Source of the DNA: JBFLXN01 sp040755715 [NCBI: Candidatus Edwardsbacteria bacterium]
GTDB taxonomy: Bacteria; Edwardsbacteria; AC1; JBFLXN01
Direction of reading: 5' to 3'
DNA length: 32,663 bases
Assembly (NCBI GenBank): GCA_040755715.1
Contig: JBFLXN010000006.1
Location: forward strand, 1 to 32,663
The notes under the pieces were generated by a model, which was not told the DNA's origin, did no database searches, and worked only from the letters and a program-made list of their open reading frames with translations. This document shows positions 28,072 through 32,663 of this stretch, piece after piece. Position 1 is the first letter of the stretch, and every line of letters starts with the position of its first letter. Position numbers and translations under genes: made by a program.

Positions 28072-30312
28072 CTATATCCCATATTCCTTTATCTTCTTCA
28101 GCATTACCCGATAACTTATCTTCAATATCTTGGCTGCTTGGCTTTTGTTGCCTTTTGTCTCTTTCAAAACCTGACGAATCATTTTTTTTTCTGCTTCTCT
28201 GGCAGTTTCGTTTGCCATTTCAAGAAGTCCTTTGCCTTCGCCCAGAGGCAAAATTGCTATGCTACTCTCACCGGGCAACCAGAGATGTTCTGGCTGAATG
28301 GTTTTTCCCTCAGAGAGAACTACCGCTCTCTCCAGAGTGTTTTCCAATTCTCTCACATTTCCTGGCCAGGAATAAGCCGTCAACCGGTCTAATGCTTCTT
28401 TAGACAGGTTTATTTTGCCTGTTTGTGTTTTCTGGGAATAGAGTTGTAGGAAATATTCGGCTAATAGCGGAATATCTTGCTTTCTATCTCTAAGAGGAGG
28501 GAGATAAATCTGGAAGACATTTATTCTATAAAAGAGGTCCTCACGAAATTTCCCCTGTTTAATTAGTTGTGGTAAGTCAGCGTTGGTAGCGGAAATGATT
28601 CTAACATTGACTTTTATTGGTTTAGTTCCCCCTACCGGCACGATTTCTCGCTCTTGCAAGACCCGGAGCAATTTTACCTGAATCGCCGGGGAGGTCTCAC
28701 TAATTTCGTCCAAGAAAAAGGTGCCACCTTCGGCCACTTTCAACAGGCCGTCTTTATCTCTGATGGCTCCGGTGAATGACCCTTTGATATGACCAAATAA
28801 TTCTGATTCTAAGAGTGTCTCTGGCAAGGCTCCGCAATTGATGGAGACGAAAGGTCCTTCAAAGCGAGGGCTCAAAAGATGAATTTCCCGGGCGACCAGT
28901 TCTTTGCCAGTGCCACTTTCGCCATAGAGAATAACTGTGCTTTCGGACTTAGCCACTTTCTTTACCAAGGTCAAAACCTCTTGCCATTTTTCGCTATTGC
29001 CTACTAATGCTCTCTCTCTTTCTTTGGGAATCTTGGGCTCAAATTTTGCATATTGAACAATATCTTTAAAAGAATTCTGCAATTCAGAAATTTTTTCCTG
29101 TAAGTCTGTTCTTTTTACTTCCTCTTTTAGAGTAGTAATAAGAGGTGTCATCTTTTCTGCCAGATGATAGGCAATTTCACCTAAGGCAGACATTTTTTCC
29201 CGTAAAGAAATTTCCTCTTCCAATCGTTTGACCTCAGTCAAGTCGGTGAGCAAAATAGTTACGCCGATTTCTTTGCCCTCCTTATCTCTTAGCAAGGAGG
29301 AACTCAAGCCGAGCCAACGCTCATCGTGATCACTTCTTTGAAAACGCATTTCTTCTCTTGAAAAGGTTTTGCCTTCTTTTAAGCCAGCCTCTACAATTCT
29401 TGAAAAAGTTTTTTGGGCTAATTCTTCTTTCGCCTCTCCTAAGATTTCCTCAGCCGCCTTATTGAAAAAGGTAATCTCTCCTCTCTCATTGAAATTAATT
29501 ACTCCGCTCTGGATACTGGTCAGGATGTGTTCATTATATCTTTCTAATGATGAGGCTTTTTCTTGTGATTGGGCATAAAGTTTTTCCAGAATTCTCTTAT
29601 TCTCTTTCAACTCTTCAATTGCTTTTTGATAGGTTTCTACCACGAATTCCACTTCCCCTTGCCTTTCTGTCTTTTCTTCATACTCTCTGGCAGTCTTAGA
29701 AATCTGCCGGTATGGTTTCAATATAGAGCGAATAAAAAAGAGTGTCCAGATGACTGCCGCCGAAAATCCAAACCACCAGATAAATATTCCTATCTTTACA
29801 CTGCGAGTCAGAACTCCAGCAAACTGGGAGGCTGTCTCAATAAATATTAGATGTGTTACCGCATCGCCTTCATAGTATGGGGAACAATAGAACAGGTAAA
29901 ATCTATCTTGAGGGCCCAAATAAAAAGGAGAGATGAAATCTTCTCCATTCCATCCCCCCTTTGTGAGTTTAATCATCTCCTCCATCTTTTGCTTTTCAAA
30001 GAAGAGAGCAGATTTAGCCATAACCCTATTCTGGCGGTCTATGACAAAAATCAGATTTGCTCCGGCAGACACAGCCAAACTTTTTATTTTTTCTTCCAAG
30101 ACAGACGGATTTTTTTCTTCTGCATCCAATATTTTCCCAGCCAACCCTCCTATAGTAGAAAGTCTAAAGGACACCTCCTGTTTTAGCCCTTTGGTTATCT
30201 GTTGAAGAAGGAAAATCGTGGTAAAATTCAATCCTATGAAGAAGAGAAGCAGGAGAAAGAAGGCAATCTTGACTTCTGCTTCATAGTTAAGGAAGGAAGG
30301 TTTTTTAATCAT
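28072..30312 (-). CDS. Membrane-bound sigma-54 activator (TM sensor-PAS-degenerate DHp-AAA+-Fis HTH)
   Basis: A 746-residue protein. TM1 (15-37) and TM2 (174-197) enclose an extracytoplasmic sensor domain. A HAMP/coiled-coil linker, a PAS domain (about 258-362, GVINFNERGEITFFNKAAEE) and a DHp-like helix pair follow (363-430; SLREKMSALGEIAYHLAEKM, which aligns with a kinase H-box but lacks the phosphorylated His). Next is the sigma-54 AAA+ domain: Walker A GESGTGKE (464-471), L1 loop GSFTGA (511-516, a variant of GAFTGA), Walker B GGTFFLDE. A Fis-type HTH ends the protein (KGNKSQAAKILKISYRVML). There is no receiver and no kinase catalytic domain. By position it is the likely regulator of the minor-pilin promoter at 27457-27473. 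Confidence 0.9.
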   Translation of the reverse strand: MIKKPSFLNYEAEVKIAFFLLLLFFIGLNFTTIFLLQQITKGLKQEVSFRLSTIGGLAGKILDAEEKNPSVLEEKIKSLAVSAGANLIFVIDRQNRVMAKSALFFEKQKMEEMIKLTKGGWNGEDFISPFYLGPQDRFYLFYCSPYYEGDAVTHLIFIETASQFAGVLTRSVKIGIFIWWFGFSAAVIWTLFFIRSILKPYRQISKTAREYEEKTERQGEVEFVVETYQKAIEELKENKRILEKLYAQSQEKASSLERYNEHILTSIQSGVINFNERGEITFFNKAAEEILGEAKEELAQKTFSRIVEAGLKEGKTFSREEMRFQRSDHDERWLGLSSSLLRDKEGKEIGVTILLTDLTEVKRLEEEISLREKMSALGEIAYHLAEKMTPLITTLKEEVKRTDLQEKISELQNSFKDIVQYAKFEPKIPKERERALVGNSEKWQEVLTLVKKVAKSESTVILYGESGTGKELVAREIHLLSPRFEGPFVSINCGALPETLLESELFGHIKGSFTGAIRDKDGLLKVAEGGTFFLDEISETSPAIQVKLLRVLQEREIVPVGGTKPIKVNVRIISATNADLPQLIKQGKFREDLFYRINVFQIYLPPLRDRKQDIPLLAEYFLQLYSQKTQTGKINLSKEALDRLTAYSWPGNVRELENTLERAVVLSEGKTIQPEHLWLPGESSIAILPLGEGKGLLEMANETAREAEKKMIRQVLKETKGNKSQAAKILKISYRVMLKKIKEYGI

Positions 30313-30338
30313 TGCAAATTCTAGGAATTAGAAATGTA

Positions 30339-30366
30339 GTAGAGACATGCCATGGCGTGTCTCTAC
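30339..30366. repeat. 28-bp palindrome (GTAGAGACATGCCATGG...)
   Basis: GTAGAGACATGCC and GGCGTGTCTCTAC form a nearly perfect hairpin centred on CCATGG. The GTAGAGAC..GTCTCTAC palindrome is a known type of interspersed repeat in several bacterial phyla. It lies in the 71-bp gap between the isomerase and activator genes and may attenuate read-through; there is no T tract. Confidence 0.8.
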
Positions 30367-30383
30367 AGATTTTGCATTGTGTC

Positions 30384-31928
30384 TTATTCTTTTTTCTCTT
30401 CTACTGGTGTGGGTGGCTTTTCCTCTTCAGGCTTCAAAAACTTCTTTATATCAGCTTTACTCTTCAAATTAGAAATGAAGTTGTCCTGAGCTTCCTTCTG
30501 TTTCTGTCTTAAAAGCGTCCCCTGAATCTGTGGTTTGACTTGCTCCAAAGCTTTAACTGTTTGCGCCTTTCTTTCTTCTAATCTATAAAGGGCGTATTGA
30601 GTATAAATTTTGAAGGACTTGCTTATTTCTCCTTTTTTGAGTAGAGCAATTACCTGGCGCAATTCTTTGGGTTTATCCGCTAGAGAGAATTTTCCTAAGT
30701 TTCCACCTTTTTCTTTGGTCTCTGAGTCAACAGAGTTTTTCTTCGCCAGACTGTCAAAATTTGCCGCAGTAATTTCCTTTAAGAGCTTTTCTGCTTCTTC
30801 TTTTGTATTCAAGAGAATCCAACAACCGGAGGCTTCTCTCTTTGTCTTATCTTCTAATTTAAAAATCGCAAATTTTGGCTCAAGCGGCACAACCCGGCTA
30901 ACTGTTCCCTTCTTGAGAGCAAAGATTATATCAGTAATCTCTTTGGACCTTTGCTCACGGCTGAACAAGCCCATGTCCCCACCATTCTTAGCCGTAGGAG
31001 CGATTGATTTCTTCACCGCCAGTGTTTCAAAAGGAGCAGCACCCTTTTTGCTCAATTGCTTGAGTAAATCTTGTGCCTCCTTTTCTGTCTTGACCACAAT
31101 TTCTCTGGTTCTTACCTGTTCAGGTGTGGTGTATTCTTTGAGATGTTCTTGGTAGTATTTGGTAATTTCGGCCTCAGGCACAGTGGCCTTTCCTCTTTCT
31201 CTTTCTAAGAGGAAGTTGATTAAAATCTTCATCCGTGCATCGGCTAACCTTTTGATGGCTTCGTAGTCCCCGGCTAAATTCTGTCTTTCCGCCTCATTCA
31301 AGAGAAGGTTGCGCTCAATCAAGTAATCCAGAAGTTTTTCTTTCCCTTCTTCTGTCTGATATTGACTGCGGTAGGGTCCAGGAATATTGGCTATTTCATC
31401 CTCAAATTCCAAGCGGGTAATTGGTTTCCCGTTAACGAGGGCTACATTGTCTTTGACATTCCTCTTGAAACATCGGTCAATTCCATCTGAAGCTAGGCTT
31501 TCAATCTCGGCCGGATAGCCCTTCTTTTTCGGATACTGCATAATCACCTTTTGATAGGCTTCGCCAGCTTTGACAAAATCAGCCAACTGTTCATAAGAGA
31601 CACCCAGGCGATAGCAATAGAGGGCAGCATCCTTAGATTTTGGATAGAGTTCCGCCAAATCTGCATATACTTCACTGGCAGAAGCATAATTTTGTAACTT
31701 GGTAAAATAAATCTCGGCAATTTCTTTTTGCCATTTTTCTTTTTCACCTTTGTCTTTTGTTCCCTCTAAGGCTTGGGAATAGAGTTTAACAGCTTCGTCA
31801 AATTTCCCATTGGCAGTTAGTTCTTCACCCTTTTTCAAAACATCAGAGAGTGTAGCCGCTATCACGCTAAAACTCAAGGAAACAATGGCCAAAATAGCGA
31901 GAGGATAAATTGCTTTCTTTTGAAACAT
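30384..31928 (-). CDS. Periplasmic TPR-parvulin peptidyl-prolyl isomerase (PpiC/SurA-like)
   Basis: A 514-residue exported protein; GGAGGT lies just before the ATG. Signal peptide (about 1-24, FSVIA/A), TPR-like repeats (about 27-150), a SurA-type N-terminal chaperone region (KDNVALVNGKPITRLEFEDE, about 160-265) and two parvulin domains. The first (VRTREIVVKTEKEAQDLLKQ ... NGGDMGLFSREQ) is well conserved. The second (GCWILLNTKEEAEKLLKEI ... KGGNLGKFSLAD) is more degenerate. The tail is Lys/Glu/Pro-rich. Such proteins assist folding of outer-membrane and secreted proteins, fitting the secretin and large adhesins encoded nearby. It precedes the sigma-54 activator in the same direction. Confidence 0.9.
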   Translation of the reverse strand: MFQKKAIYPLAILAIVSLSFSVIAATLSDVLKKGEELTANGKFDEAVKLYSQALEGTKDKGEKEKWQKEIAEIYFTKLQNYASASEVYADLAELYPKSKDAALYCYRLGVSYEQLADFVKAGEAYQKVIMQYPKKKGYPAEIESLASDGIDRCFKRNVKDNVALVNGKPITRLEFEDEIANIPGPYRSQYQTEEGKEKLLDYLIERNLLLNEAERQNLAGDYEAIKRLADARMKILINFLLERERGKATVPEAEITKYYQEHLKEYTTPEQVRTREIVVKTEKEAQDLLKQLSKKGAAPFETLAVKKSIAPTAKNGGDMGLFSREQRSKEITDIIFALKKGTVSRVVPLEPKFAIFKLEDKTKREASGCWILLNTKEEAEKLLKEITAANFDSLAKKNSVDSETKEKGGNLGKFSLADKPKELRQVIALLKKGEISKSFKIYTQYALYRLEERKAQTVKALEQVKPQIQGTLLRQKQKEAQDNFISNLKSKADIKKFLKPEEEKPPTPVEEKKE

Positions 31929-31942
31929 CTTGACCTCCTTTT

Positions 31943-32050
31943 TTGAGTTTGTTGGGTTTATTGAGTTTCTTGGGTTTATTGAGTTTGTTGGGTTTATTGA
32001 GTTTGTTGGGTTTGTTGGATTCTCAAGTTCTTAAGTTCTTGAGTTCCTTT
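31943..32050. repeat. 18-bp tandem repeat (2 x 9 nt) in the ppiC-like gene leader
   Basis: About four copies of TTGAGTTTGTTGGGTTTA, one with a G-to-C change, run from 31943 to about 32020. They are followed by CTCAAGTTCTTAAGTTCTTG, another word repeat. All of it would be in the 5' leader of the isomerase mRNA. Confidence 0.85.
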
Positions 32051-32053
32051 GGT

Positions 32054-32090
32054 CTAAGGTTCAGCCATAGTCACACCTCCTTATATTATA
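32054..32090 (-). promoter_or_regulatory. -10 element, strong ribosome site and 4-codon frame (MAEP)
   Basis: On the minus strand TATAAT (32090-32085) is followed by AAGGAGGT (32082-32075) and ATG GCT GAA CCT TAG (32068-32054). The ribosome site is excellent but the frame ends after four codons, where the repeat block begins. It could be a minimal leader peptide or the start of a gene whose body was replaced by repeats. No good -35 is seen. Confidence 0.45.
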
Positions 32091-32145
32091 CCGTATGTTA
32101 TCTGCCGTTGTGAGCACACAAGTTTTTTTATGGTATGAACAGTTT

Positions 32146-32514
32146 TTAGAATCCATTGTCCTTGCCACGAATGCGAATTACAGTTTCCTCCACAATCCAC
32201 AGATGCTGGTTAAGAGGCTCAATACCAATAAGAGATATAATTTGCTGGAAAACTTTCATAACATGCTGTTTTGCTTGGCTAGCAACTCTTAAAACAATAA
32301 TCCCTGAAAACTCTTGGGGTGGATATGCTCTAATGTCAGAAAAATCTGTATCCAGAATAACCAGAACACGATTTTCACTTTTGCACACATCTATAAGAAC
32401 TGAATCTTTTGTGCCTTGCAATTGTTGCTCATTTACCGTTTTTGCATGATGCCCACTATTAATAAGCAATTCTGCAATTTCAATCGGCAGGTTTTCATCT
32501 ATCTTGAATTGCAC
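32146..32514 (-). CDS. DUF5615 PIN-like protein (Mut7-C type), probable toxin
   Basis: This 122-residue protein starts at GTG 32514 with AGGT 5-6 nt upstream. KIDENLPIEIAELLINSGHH is followed by a Thr/Asp segment (TKDSVLIDVCKSENRVLVIL) and DTDFSDIRAYPPQEFSGIIV, the DUF5615 layout: DENL, then LDxDF with conserved acids for metal binding. Family members form two-gene modules with DUF433 antitoxins and are presumed PIN-domain nucleases. No DUF433 gene is visible in the remaining 150 bp upstream, so the toxin seems to stand alone. Confidence 0.8.
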   Translation of the reverse strand: MQFKIDENLPIEIAELLINSGHHAKTVNEQQLQGTKDSVLIDVCKSENRVLVILDTDFSDIRAYPPQEFSGIIVLRVASQAKQHVMKVFQQIISLIGIEPLNQHLWIVEETVIRIRGKDNGF

Positions 32515-32539
32515 TTTTACCTATACTGTTAAGGAGACT

Positions 32540-32631
32540 AGTGGTCTGTAACATAAATTAACGCTATTAAGTTGGCCCGAAGATACAGACCACTGCGGGG
32601 GGTCTTAGGGGGTGAAGCCTCACCCCCTAAG
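32540..32631. repeat. MITE-like inverted repeat followed by a GC-rich hairpin
   Basis: AGTGGTCTGTA (32540-32550) and TACAGACCACT (32584-32594) are perfect inverted copies 33 bp apart. A second stem, CTTAGGGGGTGA (32604-32615) with TCACCCCCTAAG (32620-32631), follows. No gene is seen from 32515 to the window end. Confidence 0.75.
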
Positions 32632-32663
32632 GGGTTACAATTCCGAAAGTTGCCAGTGGCAAG

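Noticed and set aside
31943-32020. CRISPR array
   Set aside because: The units are contiguous 18-bp tandem copies without spacers; no cas genes are present.

Overview
The window looks like a contig from an uncultivated, moderately AT-rich Gram-negative bacterium. It has a secretin (outer membrane), lipoproteins, a type IV pilus system, and a large secreted protein ending in the QNQPNPF-type C-terminal sorting/FlgD-like domain common in FCB-group and WOR-3-like candidate phyla. I cannot place it more precisely from the sequence alone. No rRNA, tRNA or CRISPR array is visible.

Layout. (1) 1-1002: a clan AA aspartic protease gene and rpsT (S20) behind one strong promoter, closed by a bidirectional terminator. 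(2) 1027-6456, minus strand: a type IV pilus assembly operon (small excisionase-like HTH gene, pilM, pilN, pilO, pilP, pilQ) with a clear sigma-70 promoter. (3) 6573-11207, plus strand: an apparently leaderless mntA-hepT toxin-antitoxin pair, a small lipoprotein and a 995-residue Ig-repeat/PEGA lipoprotein, ending at a terminator. (4) 11341-16694, minus: two small conserved hypotheticals, a small membrane protein, an AbiEii-like nucleotidyltransferase and a 1313-residue secreted multidomain protein. (5) 16665-19490: a gene graveyard bracketed by 370-bp direct repeats, holding a CopG antitoxin, a BrnT-like toxin with one amber codon, fragments of an aspartic protease and of secreted proteins, and small coiled-coil proteins. 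(6) 19541-27473, minus: a minor-pilin operon (coiled-coil protein, DUF4258-like, fimT/gspH, pilV, a giant pilW-like gene, pilX). An IS630-family element is inserted between pilW and pilX. (7) 27689-32514: a frameshifted S23 four-helix-bundle gene, a membrane-bound sigma-54 activator, a two-domain parvulin isomerase and a DUF5615 PIN-like toxin.

How the parts fit. PilMNOPQ supplies the inner-membrane alignment complex and outer-membrane pore. The second cluster supplies minor pilins. The sigma-54 activator next to it is probably their regulator, because a good -24/-12 promoter sits 24 bp in front of the minor-pilin cluster. The giant PilW-like protein carries seven FG-GAP repeats at its C terminus, suggesting a pilin fused to a PilY1-like propeller tip.

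The most unusual property is a set of degenerate short-word repeats with fixed 7-, 8- or 9-nt periods. They fill most intergenic gaps and also enter genes. There they encode prepilin leaders, a lipoprotein signal peptide, loops of a C-terminal sorting domain, and C-terminal tails of a toxin and a nucleotidyltransferase. Because 3 x 7 nt = 21 nt, the 7-nt class reads as 7-residue peptide repeats.
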